64,000 nt of DNA, taken from Actinostola sp. cb2023 (lineage: Eukaryota; Cnidaria; Anthozoa; Actiniaria; Actinostolidae). Position numbers and translations under genes: made by a program. The stretch lies in assembly GCA_033675265.1 (NCBI GenBank), contig JAUJYZ010000504.1, forward strand, positions 450,501-514,500, in the 5' to 3' direction. The notes under the pieces are model-generated. The model ran no database searches. It was not told the origin of the DNA and saw only the letters and a program-made list of their open reading frames with translations. This document shows, piece after piece, positions 9,565-20,740 of this stretch; within the stretch, counting starts at the first letter, position 1, and each line of letters opens with the position of its first letter.

Positions 9565-10115
9565 ATGGGAGACAGTTTGTCAAGATTAGCAGTGCAATTC
9601 GAACATTTCGAACAGCAAAGAAGCTAAGGATTGCGATGATCTTCTGTTTCGTCACGATTGCACTGTTTCTGCTTGCTGAATTTGGACCTGACCACCATGT
9701 ACGCGGTTTAGGTTCCGTGCGATACATTGGTTATGTACTCGCCGTCCCTACGATATTCTGCACCTGGAGTTTCGTGAAGACGAGAGATCGGTCTCCAAAT
9801 CAAGATGTCAATCAAGCAACAGTTAACAGTGAACAGCAATATCCACCCCCATCAGGACCAACAGATGTGCCACCTCCCACCTCCCTTCCCACTGGACCAC
9901 AGCCATCATATTATGATAATCGAGGGACATTGAACAACACACTTCCATACCGTGATCAAGGTGTTGCCCCTTATTTACCACCACCATTGAACACCATTGG
10001 TTCTATGGTAGCAGGGCAGCCCCCATTACCGTATCACGAACAGCAAGGTACAGAGCCACATCTACCACCACCACCATTGTATGATCAAGCCATGCAAGCT
10101 TCTCAGCAGTCTTGA
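9565..10115 (+). pseudogene. PPxY membrane protein, copy 5 (frameshifted near the start)
   Basis: The ATG equivalent to that of copies 2-4 opens a frame that stops after 20 codons. One base is missing in GAACAGCAAAGAAGC relative to GAACAGCAGAAGAAG. The rest, with two hydrophobic segments and a Pro-rich tail ending PPPPLYDQAMQASQQS, is open in another frame. A 159-residue product could start from the in-frame ATG at 9636 and would still contain both helices. The TATA box is degraded to TTTAATACGG. These two changes together suggest loss of function, although internal initiation is not excluded. Confidence 0.7.
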
Positions 10116-10194
10116 TAACATTATAGACTGATTGCACATTCTGTGCATTAATTTATTAAATTAGCTTTAGTTTTTTTTACTATACGCATGTATA

Positions 10195-10335
10195 GAGTGC
10201 AAACACTAAAACCATGAAACAGTGCTAACTTTAATTAGCACTAAATAGTGCAATGTCTTTTGTTTTCTATTGTTTCATTGGTGCTATTTTGCACTAAATA
10301 GTTTGTACTGTTTCATGGTTTTAGTGTTTGCACTC
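10195..10335. mobile_element. 141-bp MITE, family GAGTGCAAAC, copy 1
   Basis: Inverted ends GAGTGCAAACACTAAAACCA and complement, flanked by TA on both sides. The interior is an imperfect palindrome of AGTACTAAATAGTG-like motifs. It sits in the 3' flank of PPxY copy 5; the sister units lack it. Related copies lie at 40989-41152 and 59471-59611. The TA flanks suggest mobilisation by a Tc1/mariner-type transposase (inference). Confidence 0.85.
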
Positions 10336-10593
10336 TACTTGTCACTCATTATTTATCGTGTTGGTTTATTGTCAATAAAATAAGTAAACAAAAAATTGTA
10401 TCTATATTTATATACTATATTGTTCTATGTTATGAAATATAAAATGACATAGGCGAACTACTTGCTGGTCAAAGACTTTAATATAAATGTTTCGGCCTGT
10501 TTGGCCTTCTTCAGTAAATGTTGTACAAGACTTGAAGGAAGCTCCAATTATTTGTGCTCCAATCTACTTCTACATGTATATAGTGCCTATATA

Positions 10594-10864
10594 CAGTCAT
10601 TTGCAAAAATTCTGGCCGCTACGAAATATCAATATATCAATATATCGGGTGCATTATGGGTAATTAAATAATCGAAAATTCCCCTTAAAGCGGGTTAACG
10701 CCAGCAAAGTTGGTAGAAATATTTAGTATGATGTTTATTTTAGTCTTAGGTTTGTTGTTTGTAAGTGTTGCTTTAATAAGTTAGGAAACTCAAAATAGTA
10801 TTATTTAATTAATGCACCCGATATATTGATATATCGTGGCGGCCAGAATTTTTGCAAATGACTG
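10594..10864. mobile_element. 271-bp Tc1/mariner-type MITE
   Basis: Termini CAGTCATTTGCAAAAATTCT and the inverted ACTG end, flanked by TA on both sides. This is the classical CAGT...ACTG/TA signature of Tc1/mariner. Inverted arms extend for about 80 bases. The interior is non-coding. Confidence 0.85.
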
Positions 10865-11121
10865 TATATTGTTCTATGTTTATATTTCAATTCCTGTAAA
10901 GCATCTTAGAACTTTAGGATGTTTTTGTGCTATTGAAATAACGTTATGATGATGATGATGATTATATTATTATGGTAATAAGGAAATAGCAAATTTGATA
11001 GAGCATCTAACTGACCTTGGAATACTACAACATGTATTTCAATGCTTTGTGGAAGCCAGGGCAAATATCAAAGCATAGAACCTTGATGGAACGACTCGGA
11101 AACATTTATTCCAGAGTTACA

Positions 11122-13158
11122 CTACAGCTTGCTGATTGTCTTCTGAGGTAAATGTTCCTGGAAAAATGTCAATATCCTTGACCATGATTGTTCTTGAGCA
11201 AGGGCGTGTGCCTTATCTTCACCTCCCCAAGCTAAATATATCTCAAATTGCTTTTGATAGCTCATGAATACATGTGGACTATACGGGGGCTCAATCAGAT
11301 GTCCAGCACCATGGTAACCAAGGATGGTACACTGAGCCTCCTTACCAAATGCTTTCATTCTCTCATAGAGTTTTGATGTACTCAATTCTCCATTGACGCT
11401 CTGGTCATCTGTGCCATAAACAAGAAGTAATGATCCACAAGCATTTTCTAAAGGAAATACTTTTGGATTATCTTGAATGCTTCCCTCCCAGTCATCAGAA
11501 ATGCTGCTATTCCTCCAACTTACAGCACCATCTTCAAAAGTAACAATTTTCGATGTATCAAAATTAACGAAGGGGATTTCCTTCCCTTTGTGTACTATAG
11601 GATTTAATGAGAAACCATATAGTCCACCTATTGATACTGTTGCCATAACATCCATGCTATGTGCAGCGAGTAGTAAAGCAAATTCAGCTCCCTTAGATAT
11701 TCCCATCATGCCTATACCTCCAGGAATGACTTGAGGGTGGTTCTTAAACCAATCTACTGCTTCCAGGAAGTATTCAAGATCTAGATCTTGTAAATTATCA
11801 GGAAGGTCTTCATAGTTAAGATATGCCAAGGTGAATGCTGCAAACCCATTAGAAGCTAGTAAAGCAGCCTTGAACTCTACCATTCCACCATGGGAACCAA
11901 TCAAGTCAATCACTCCTAAAGATAAGAATAAACTAGTAAATTAGTGTAAATCGTTTATACACAGGGCCCTACTGAAAGTAGGCACCCTGGATAAAGATTT
12001 ACTTAATAATAACAATGATAGATCTTGATGCCCCTCGGGCCTTGATGATGATAATGATGATGTGGTTGGTGATTATGATGATGATGATGACAACCCAGGA
12101 GTGGTACATGTATATTGGATATGATCTTCCTGGTGAGTAAAGTCTTGATAAGAAGACTGTTGATGGTACTGACTGACATTTCAACTGCCTAAGCAACAGT
12201 AATCTTCCTCAGAATCATCCTCATTTGACTCAAAGATGACTGCTGCTCAGGAAGATGGTTGCCATGATGATGATGATCATCACTGCCATGATGATGACGA
12301 TTCACGAGAAATGAGCGATAGAATATACCCCTGCATTCCCGAAGAGAAAAATACGGTAGCTAAATGTAAGTTCACCTTGAAAAGGACCATGTTCTCGATG
12401 ATGATGAAATACTGAAATGGCCGACTGAGATTTGGTTGATGCAAGGAAACTATGTTCTTCTGTCATTCGTTTCTCCACAGGCAGCCCAAGCAATGGCCAA
12501 GACCATTGCTTGGGCTAAGACCATTGCTTGGGCTGCCTTTGGTTTCTCTGGGAGCGAGAAATGAGCAACAGAATATACCTCTGGGTTCCCGAGGATGATT
12601 AACAAACTGTATATAAGGCGTAAATAAGCAGTGAAGTAGTTCACCTTGAAAAGGACCATCACCAGGAGGCAAGAACAGAGTACCCCATATTCGTCCTTCG
12701 TGGACTGTCACTCTCCGTACACCAGCTCCCATGTAATGTCTCTCAATCGTCAAACTACACAATGGTGCATACGAGTTATCTATTTGATGAATGTGACCAT
12801 CTAGTACCTCGAGGTCAACTAAATAAGGTTTAGTAACGTCTCTTTTCATGAGTCGTCGGCCGGGTCTTTGGTCTGGCTCAGGTTTCAGACTCCAAATGAA
12901 GCCCATCGGTTCAACACCAACATACGACCCTCCAACGGAAGGCTGTGAGTTCAAACACACTCTGCCTTCATTATCTGCAATGTAATGAGCCAGTGAACGA
13001 TATCTGTCTTGCACATCGCCACACAGCTTGGTTTGAAGTGTTATGTTCTGGTTTGGTGCAAGACCTCGTACATTCACCCTTACTTTCTTGTCCAAATTGG
13101 CTGACAAAGGAGAGCACGTTAACTCCACATTTCTGGCCTGTATTCGACACGAAGTCAT
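11122..13158 (-). CDS. BAAT/acyl-CoA thioesterase family protein, copy A (two exons, peroxisomal)
   Basis: The family hydrolyses acyl-CoA or conjugates bile acids and fatty acids to amino acids. Exon 1 is 12645-13158 and exon 2 is 11122-11915, with a GTGAAC donor and TTTAG acceptor. The junction splits a Gly codon, giving GPFQ-GVIDLIGSHGG. The predicted protein has 435 residues. The first exon is the BAAT N-terminal domain; the second is the alpha/beta-hydrolase domain. Visible are the nucleophile elbow GISKG, where the family Ser or Cys is Ser, so thioesterase activity is more likely than amidation. Also visible are the acid segment YGTDDQS and the His segment YHGAGHLIEPP. The C-terminus SKL is a peroxisomal PTS1 signal. 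The start ATG (MTSCRIQARN) is preferred although the frame is open further upstream, because copy C is closed there. Substrate cannot be told. Confidence 0.85.
12305..12540. repeat. intron of BAAT copy A with duplicated splice-donor segment and palindrome
   Basis: The stretch ending TTCACCTTGAAAAGGACCAT near 12371-12390 repeats the 3' end of exon 1 and its donor site, so the intron holds a decoy copy. Next to it GGCAGCCCAAGCAATGG and its complement form a palindrome, with an extra half repeat compared with copies B-D. Confidence 0.6.
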
Positions 13159-13374
13159 TATAAACCTGCAACTTGCGAATCTAGGGAATAGAAACTTCGA
13201 AAACAGAGAATTTCTGATGAAAATATGTGAAGTTTGCACACAAATCATTATGATATGAGACTCCCCAGTGCCTCGTTGCGGTGTGATCCTATTCAACACA
13301 GGAAGCCCAGTTAGGATCAATGTCACGCGACATGTCATGATCACGCGATGTATGTGCGGAACGGAAGGAGAGTC

Positions 13375-13727
13375 GGGGTTGTAATACGTATTTCATATAT
13401 GGTATGAGCGTATAGCGGCCCCTAACAAGCGAATAGAAGCACTTAACAAGCGAATGGTGGACCCTTATTTTTATTTCCTAGGATTGGACTTAGAATTTTT
13501 TTTCATCCAATTATTAAAAACTTCTTAACCTTTAAAACTTTATATCAAATCTGAAACTCGAATCATAGTCTGCCCCATCCCTAACCCTAAATCTAACCCT
13601 CCGCTTTAACGCACTTGACCACGAGGGATTACAAATACCTATTATATTAACCAAGTTGGGGCCGCTATTCGCTTGATAGGGGCCGCTATACGCTTCAGTT
13701 AATATATGGAATACGTATTACAACCCC
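13375..13727. mobile_element. foldback element GGGGTTGTAATACGTATT, upstream of copy A
   Basis: Inverted ends GGGGTTGTAATACGTATT...AATACGTATTACAACCCC, with an inner repeat GCGTATAGCGGCCCCTA. The centre is AT-rich and includes a short CCCTAACCCTAAATCTAACCC run resembling telomere sequence. It lies about 220 bases before the start codon, within the likely promoter of the gene. Equivalent elements precede copies B and C. Confidence 0.75.
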
Positions 13728-14674
13728 ATCTGCGGAAGGAAATGTCAAATAATTTATTCCAATCTTTCGTTTCCTCACTTGATATAAATATGATCTTTTA
13801 GTAAAATATTTTATAGTTCCATATAAATAGCTCGGCAAGAGGTCGGTGTCCCCACTAAATTACACAGGTATCCCACTTGGTAAATAACACACGTATTTCA
13901 TTAATAACACAGGTATCCCAGATATCCCACTAAATATGCCCATGCATTGAATCTGATATTTTTACTTATTTTCCTCCTTTTCTGTGATTTTTCAATTCTT
14001 TTTTCTAGTTTTCCACTTAATAAAAAATAATATATCCTTTGGAGTTCAGAGTATAGTTCCCCCATTCATCATATTTTACTGTAGTCTCCTTTGCAGCCTT
14101 GGAGAAATCGTCATGCAACGCTACTGGGAGAGTAGCATTGCGTGACAAAATCCCCAATGGCTTCAAAGGAGACTAATTTCACTGAGGAAAATTTCATTGA
14201 GCAGCAGACAAATTAGTCTCCTTCGCAGGAGTTCAGACTGACACTAAGAACGACTGCGAAGGGAACTACACAGGGGCTTAGGGTGCTTTTTCCCCAATGT
14301 ATGCATAGGGCAAGAGCAGTGCTTCTAGGCTGTGGAAATTTGGAAATCTAGAGCCTTGGAAATACCATTTTATTTGTTTTCCAACAGACTTTCTTGCCAC
14401 ATAAATATACACAGTAAAATGCTAATCACTCAGGTTTTTTTTGTTTATTTTGTTTGAGAGACTGTTCACTGGGGCTGCTTCTAACTATAATAATACAGGT
14501 ACACACTCCCTAAAGTGCCATTTCCTGGGTTTTTCACTCGGCCAGGCCCCTAGCCACTTATTGATTTCATAATTTCACTAGTCAGCTGTTAGGATTTCGT
14601 CTTAGATTTCTTATTTTTAAATACATAATTATTTTAATTATTTTAAATTGCACGTACACAACAAGAAAGTTACA
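13728..14674. other. spacer between BAAT copies A and B, decayed repeats
   Basis: No gene seen. It contains AGTCTCCTTTGCAGCC and inverted AGGAGACTAATTT segments around 14090-14230. From about 14280 to 14660 lies the dispersed block containing AATCTAGAGCCTTGGAAATA, which recurs before copies C and D, inside the Harbinger-like element and at 59170. The same spacer is found after copy B and after copy C. Confidence 0.6.
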
Positions 14675-16708
14675 CTACAGCTTGCTGATTGTCTTCTGAG
14701 GTAAATGTTCCTGGAAAAATGTCAATATCCTTGACCATGATTGTTCTTGAGCAAGGGCATGTGCCTTATCTTCACCTCCCCAAGCAAAATATACCTCAAA
14801 TGACTTTTGATAGCTCATGAATACATGTGGACTATACGGGGGCTCAATTATATGTCCAGCACCATGGTAACCAAGAATGGTGCACTGAGCCTCCTTACCA
14901 AATGCTTTCATTCTCTCATAGAGTGTTGATGCACTCAATTCTCCATTGACGCTCTGGTCATCTGTGCCATAAATAAGAAGTAATGATCCACTAGCATTTT
15001 CTAAGGGAATTAATTTTGGATTATCTTGAATGCTTCCCTCCCAGTCATCAGGACAGCAATTCTTGCCACCCAGAGAACCATCTTCAAAAGTAACAATTTT
15101 CGATGTATCAAAATTAACGAAGGGGATTTCCTTCCCTTTGTGTACCATAGGATATGCTGAGAGAATACATGGTCCACCTATTGATACTGTTGCCATAACA
15201 TCCATGCTGTGTGCAGCAAGTAGACAAGCAATTTCAGCTCCCTTAGATATTCCCATCACTCCTATACCTCCAGGAATGACTTGAGGGTGGTTCTTAAACC
15301 AATCTACTGCTTCCAGGAAGTATTCAAGATCTAGATCTTCTAATTTAACAGGCAGGTCTTCATAGTTAAGATATGCCAAGGTGAAAGCTGCAAACCCATT
15401 AGCAGCTAGTAAAGCAGCCTTGAACTCTACTAGTCCACCATGGGAACCAATCAAGTCAATCACTCCTAAAGATAAGAATATGATAGATCTCAATGATAAT
15501 AATATTTGATGATAATGTGTGTGGCAGTAGTGATTATGATGATAATGTGGGTGGCAGTAGTGATTATGATGATAATGTGGGTGGCAGTAGTGATTATGAT
15601 GATGATGTGGGTGGCAGTAGTGATTTATATGATGATGATGTGGGTGGCAGTAGTGATTTATATGATGATGATGATGACAAATAGTTTGTACCTAGCATTG
15701 ATTAAAGATTAAAGATACATGTAGATTGAATATGACCCTCCAGGTAAGTGAAGTTGATGTTTGTGACTGACATTTCAACTGCCTGAACAACAGTCATCTT
15801 CATTGGATTCTGATGGCTGCCACTGTAAGGCAGCCAGAGGACACATCAATCAGGATCATGCAGTCTTACTCAAGACTTTATTCACCGGAAAGGCATCTCC
15901 AAACTACAGATAATGATGATATGTTTGGTGATGATGATGATAACCATGTTCTCGATGATGATGAAATACTGAAATGGCCGACTGAGATTTGGTTGATGCA
16001 AGGAAACTATGTTCTTCTGTCATTCGTTTCTCCACAGGCAGCCCAAGCAATGGCCAAGACCATTGCTTGGGCTGCCTTTGGTTTCTCTGGGAGCGAGAAA
16101 TGAGCAAGAGAATATACAACAATATACCCCTGGGTTCCCGAGGATGATTATTAAACAAACTGTAAGGCGTAAATAAGCAGTGAAGTATTCACCTTGAAAA
16201 GGACCATCACCAGGAGGCAAGAACAGAGTACCCCATATTCGTCCTTCGTGGACTGTCACTCTCCGTACACCAGCTCCCATGTAATGTCTCTCAATCGTCA
16301 AACTACACAATGGTGGATACGAGTTATCTATTTGATGAATGTGACCATCTAGTACCTCGAGGTCAACTAAATAAGGTTTAGTAACGTCTCTTTTCATGAG
16401 TCGTCGGCCAGGTCTTTGGTCTGGCTCAGGTTTCAGACTCCAAATGAAGCCCATCGGTTCAACACCAACATACGACCCTCCAACGGAAGGCTGCGAGTTC
16501 AAAAACACACTCTGCCTTCATTATCTGCAATGTAATGAGCCAGTGAACGATATCTGTCTTGCACATCGCCACACAGCTTGGTTTGAAGTGTTATCTTCTG
16601 GTTTGGTGCAAGACCTCGTACATTCACCCTTACTTTCTTGTCCACGTTGGCTGTCAAAGTAGAGCATGTTAACTCCACATTTCTGGCCTGTATTCGAGAC
16701 GAAGTCAT
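14675..16708 (-). pseudogene. BAAT/acyl-CoA thioesterase copy B, exon 1 frameshifted
   Basis: Exon 1 is 16193-16708 and exon 2 is 14675-15465, with splice sites conserved. Exon 2 is intact, with GISKG nucleophile elbow, TDDQS acid segment, GHIIEPP histidine segment and terminal SKL. Exon 1 carries two extra A bases (GTTCAAAAACACAC for GTTCAAACACAC) after codons for the NEGRV region, shifting the frame in the N-terminal domain. All other parts match copy C almost perfectly. The lesion is therefore either a very recent knockout or an assembly or sequencing error in an A run. Confidence 0.75.
15500..15680. repeat. 30-bp minisatellite in the intron of BAAT copy B
   Basis: About five copies of GATGATAATGTGGGTGGCAG plus TAGTGATTAT. 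The equivalent intron of copy C has the same array and that of copy D a shorter one. Open frames here are repeat artefacts. Confidence 0.85.
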
Positions 16709-16924
16709 TATAAACCTGCAACTTGCGAATCTAGGGAATAGAAACTTCGAAAACAGAGAATTTCTGATGAAAATATGTGAAGTTTGCACACAAATCATTA
16801 TGATATGAGACTCCCCAGTGCCTCGTTGCGGTGTGATCCTATTCAACACAGGAAGCCCAGTTAGGATCAATGTCACGCGACATGTCATGATCACGCGATG
16901 TATGTGCGGAACGGAAGGAGAGTC

Positions 16925-17279
16925 GGGGTTGTAATACGTATTTCATATATGGTATGAGCGTATAGCGGCCCCTAACAAGCGAATAGAAGCACTTAACAAG
17001 CGAATGGTGGACCCTTATTTTTATTTCCGCTAGGATTGGACTTAGAATTTTTTTTCATCCAATTATTAAAAACTTCTTAACCTTTAAAACTTTATATCAA
17101 ATCTGAAACTCGAATCATAGTCTGCCCCATCCCTAACCCTAAATCTAACCCTCCGCTTTAACGCACTTGACCACGAGGGATTACAAATACCTATTATATT
17201 AACCAAGTTGGGGCCGCTATTCGCTTGATAGGGGCCGCTATACGCTTCAGTTAATATATGGAATACGTATTACAACCCC
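16925..17279. mobile_element. foldback element GGGGTTGTAATACGTATT, upstream of copy B
   Basis: Same element as upstream of copy A, at the same place and almost identical. It was copied with the gene rather than inserted independently. Confidence 0.75.
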
Positions 17280-18231
17280 ATCTGCGGAAGGAAATGTCAA
17301 ATAATTTATTCCAATCTTTCGTTTCCTCACTTGATATAAATATGATCTTTTAGTAAAATATTTTATAGTTCCATATAAATAGCTCGGCAAGAGGTCGGTG
17401 TCCCCACTAAATTACACAGGTATCCCACTTGGTAAATAACACACGTATTTCATTAATAACACAGGTATCCCAGATATCCCACTAAATATGCCCATGCATT
17501 GAATCTGATATTTTTACTTATTTTCCTCCTTTTCTGTGATTTTTCAATTCTTTTTTCTAGTTTTCCACTTAATAAAAAATAATATATCCTTTGGAGTTCA
17601 GAGTATAGTTCCCCCATTCATCATATTTTACTGTAGTCTCCTTTGCAGCCTTGGAGAAATCGTCATGCAACGCTACTGGGAGAGTAGCATTGCGTGACAA
17701 AATCCCCAATGGCTTCAAAGGAGACTAATTTCACTGAGGAAAATTTCATTGAGCAGCAGACAAATTAGTCTCCTTCGCAGGAGTTCAGACTGACACTAAG
17801 AACGACTGCGAAGGGAACTACACAGGGGCTTAGGGTGCTTTTTCCCCAATGTATGCATAGGGCAAGAGCAGTGCTTCTAGGCTGTGGAAATTTGGAAATC
17901 TAGAGCCTTGGAAATACCATTTTATTTGTTTTCCAACAGACTTTCTTACACATAAATATACACAGTAAAATGCTAATCACTCAGGGTTTTTTTTTTGTTT
18001 ATTTTGTTTGAGAGACTGTTCACTGGGGCTGCTTCTTCTAACTATAATAATACAGGTACACACTCCCTAAAGTGCCATTTCCTGGGTTTTTCACTCGGCC
18101 AGGCCCCTAGCCACTTATTGATTTCATAATTTCACTAGTCAGCTGTTAGGATTTCGTCTTAGATTTCTTATTTTTAAATACATAATTATTTTAATTATTT
18201 TAAATTGCACGTACACAACAAGAAAGTTACA

Positions 18232-20263
18232 CTACAGCTTGCTGATTGTCTTCTGAGGTAAATGTTCCTGGAAAAATGTCAATATCCTTGACCATGATTG
18301 TTCTTGAGCAAGGGCATGTGCCTTATCTTCACCTCCCCAAGCAAAATATACCTCAAATGACTTTTGATAGCTCATGAATACATGTGGACTATACGGGGGC
18401 TCAATTATATGTCCAGCACCATGGTAACCAAGAATGGTGCACTGAGCCTCCTTACCAAATGCTTTCATTCTCTCATAGAGTGTTGATGCACTCAATTCTC
18501 CATTGACGCTCTGGTCATCTGTGCCATAAATAAGAAGTAATGATCCACTAGCATTTTCTAAGGGAATTAATTTTGGATTATCTTGAATGCTTCCCTCCCA
18601 GTCATCAGGACAGCAATTCTTGCCACCCAGAGAACCATCTTCAAAAGTAACAATTTTCGATGTATCAAAATTAACGAAGGGGATTTCCTTCCCTTTGTGT
18701 ACCATAGGATATGCTGAGAGAATACATGGTCCACCTATTGATACTGTTGCCATAACATCCATGCTGTGTGCAGCAAGTAGACAAGCAATTTCAGCTCCCT
18801 TAGATATTCCCATCACTCCTATACCTCCAGGAATGACTTGAGGGTGGTTCTTAAACCAATCTACTGCTTCCAGGAAGTATTCAAGATCTAGATCTTCTAA
18901 TTTAACAGGCAGGTCTTCATAGTTAAGATATGCCAAGGTGAAAGCTGCAAACCCATTAGAAGCTAGTAAAGCAGCCTTGAACTCTACTAGTCCACCATGG
19001 GAACCAATCAAGTCAATCACTCCTAAAGATAAGAATATGATAGATCTCAATGATAATAATATTTGATGATAATGTGTGTGGCAGTAGTGATTATGATGAT
19101 AATGTGGGTGGCAGTAGTGATTATGATGATAATGTGGGTGGCAGTAGTGATTATGATGATGATGTGGGTGGCAGTAGTGATTTATATGATGATGATGTGG
19201 GTGGCAGTAGTGATTTATATGATGATGATGATGACAAATAGTTTGTACCTAGCATTGATTAAAGATTAAAGATACATGTAGATTGAATATGACCCTCCAG
19301 GTAAGTGAAGTTGATGTTTGTGACTGACATTTCAACTGCCTGAACAACAGTCATCTTCATTGGATTCTGATGGCTGCCACTGTAAGGCAGCCAGAGGACA
19401 CATCAATCAGGATCATGCAGTCTTACTCAAGACTTTATTCACCGGAAAGGCATCTCCAAACTACAGATAATGATGATATGTTTGGTGATGATGATGATAA
19501 CCATGTTCTCGATGATGATGAAATACTGAAATGGCCGACTGAGATTTGGTTGATGCAAGGAAACTATGTTCTTCTGTCATTCGTTTCTCCACAGGCAGCC
19601 CAAGCAATGGCCAAGACCATTGCTTGGGCTGCCTTTGGTTTCTCTGGGAGCGAGAAATGAGCAAGAGAATATACAACAATATACCCCTGGGTTCCCGAGG
19701 ATGATTATTAAACAAACTGTAAGGCGTAAATAAGCAGTGAAGTATTCACCTTGAAAAGGACCATCACCAGGAGGCAAGAACAGAGTACCCCATATTCGTC
19801 CTTCGTGGACTGTCACTCTCCGTACACCAACTCCCATGTAATGTCTCTCAATCGTCAAACTACACAATGGTGCATAGGAGTTATCTATTTGATCAATGTG
19901 ACCATCTAGTACCTCGAGGTCAACTAAATAAGGTTTAGTAACGTCTCTTTTCATGAGTCGTCGGCCAGGTCTTTGGTCTGGCTCAGGTTTCAGACTCCAA
20001 ATGAAGCCCATCGGTTCAACACCAACATACGACCCTCCAACGGAAGGCTGCGAGTTCAAACACACTCTGCCTTCATTATCTGCAATGTAATGAGCCAGTG
20101 AACGATATCTGTCTTGCACATCGCCACACAGCTTGGTTTGAAGTGTTATCTTCTGGTTTGGTGCAAGACCTCGTACATTCACCCTTACTTTCTTGTCCAC
20201 GTTGGCTGACAAAGGAGAGCACGTTAACTCCACATTTCTGGCCTGTATTCGAGACGAAGTCAT
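18232..20263 (-). CDS. BAAT/acyl-CoA thioesterase family protein, copy C (two exons, intact)
   Basis: Exon 1 is 19750-20263 and exon 2 is 18232-19022, giving 434 residues. The N-terminal BAAT domain fills about residues 1-171 and the hydrolase domain the rest. The nucleophile elbow is GISKG, the acid segment YGTDDQS, the histidine segment YHGAGHIIEPPY, and the protein ends in the peroxisomal PTS1 signal SKL. The ATG (MTSSRIQARN) is the first in frame because the upstream frame is closed here. That also fixes the start for copies A and B. It differs from copy A in the block GSLGGKNCCPDDWEG (copy A: GAVSWRNSSISDDWEG) and at the residues after the nucleophile. Likely an active peroxisomal acyl-CoA thioesterase; acyl specificity is not predictable. 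Confidence 0.87.
19057..19237. repeat. 30-bp minisatellite in the intron of BAAT copy C
   Basis: Same array as in copy B with the same number of units. Confidence 0.85.
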
Positions 20264-20482
20264 TATAAACTTGCGAATCTAGAGAATAGAAACTTCGAAA
20301 ACAGCGAATTTCTGATGAAATTATGTGAAGTTTGCAAACAAATCATTATGATATGAGACTCCCCAGTGCCTCGTTGCGGTGTGATCCTATTCAACACAGG
20401 AAGCCCAGTTAGGATCAATGTCACGCGACATGCATGTCATGATCACGCGATGTTTATATATGTGCGGAACGGAAGGAGAGTC

Positions 20483-20740
20483 GGGGTTGTAATACGTATT
20501 TCATATATGGTATGAGCGTATAGCGGCCCCTAACAAGCGAATAAAACCTAAACCTAACCCTCCGCTTTAACGCACTTGACCACGAGGGATTACGCTGCCA
20601 AACTCTGCATTTTTTCTAGCTTTTGAAAATATTTTACATTGCAAATCACATATTAACCAAATTGGGGCCGCTATTCGCTTGTTAGGGGCCGCTATTCGCT
20701 TGCACGCTTTTACCATATATGGAATACGTATTACAACCCC
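20483..20740. mobile_element. foldback element GGGGTTGTAATACGTATT, shortened, upstream of copy C
   Basis: Same ends as the copies before A and B but about 95 bases shorter in the middle. Its right inner arm (GGGGCCGCTATTCGCTTG repeated) is better conserved than in the other two. Confidence 0.75.

Noticed and set aside
13159..13344. N-terminal extension of BAAT copies A and B
   Set aside because: The frame is open upstream of the chosen ATG in A and B but closed in copy C, and the extra part has no family similarity; treated as 5' leader.
13578..13606. telomere-like CCCTAACCC run in the foldback element
   Set aside because: Too short and degenerate to call an interstitial telomere; it is copied with the element in B.
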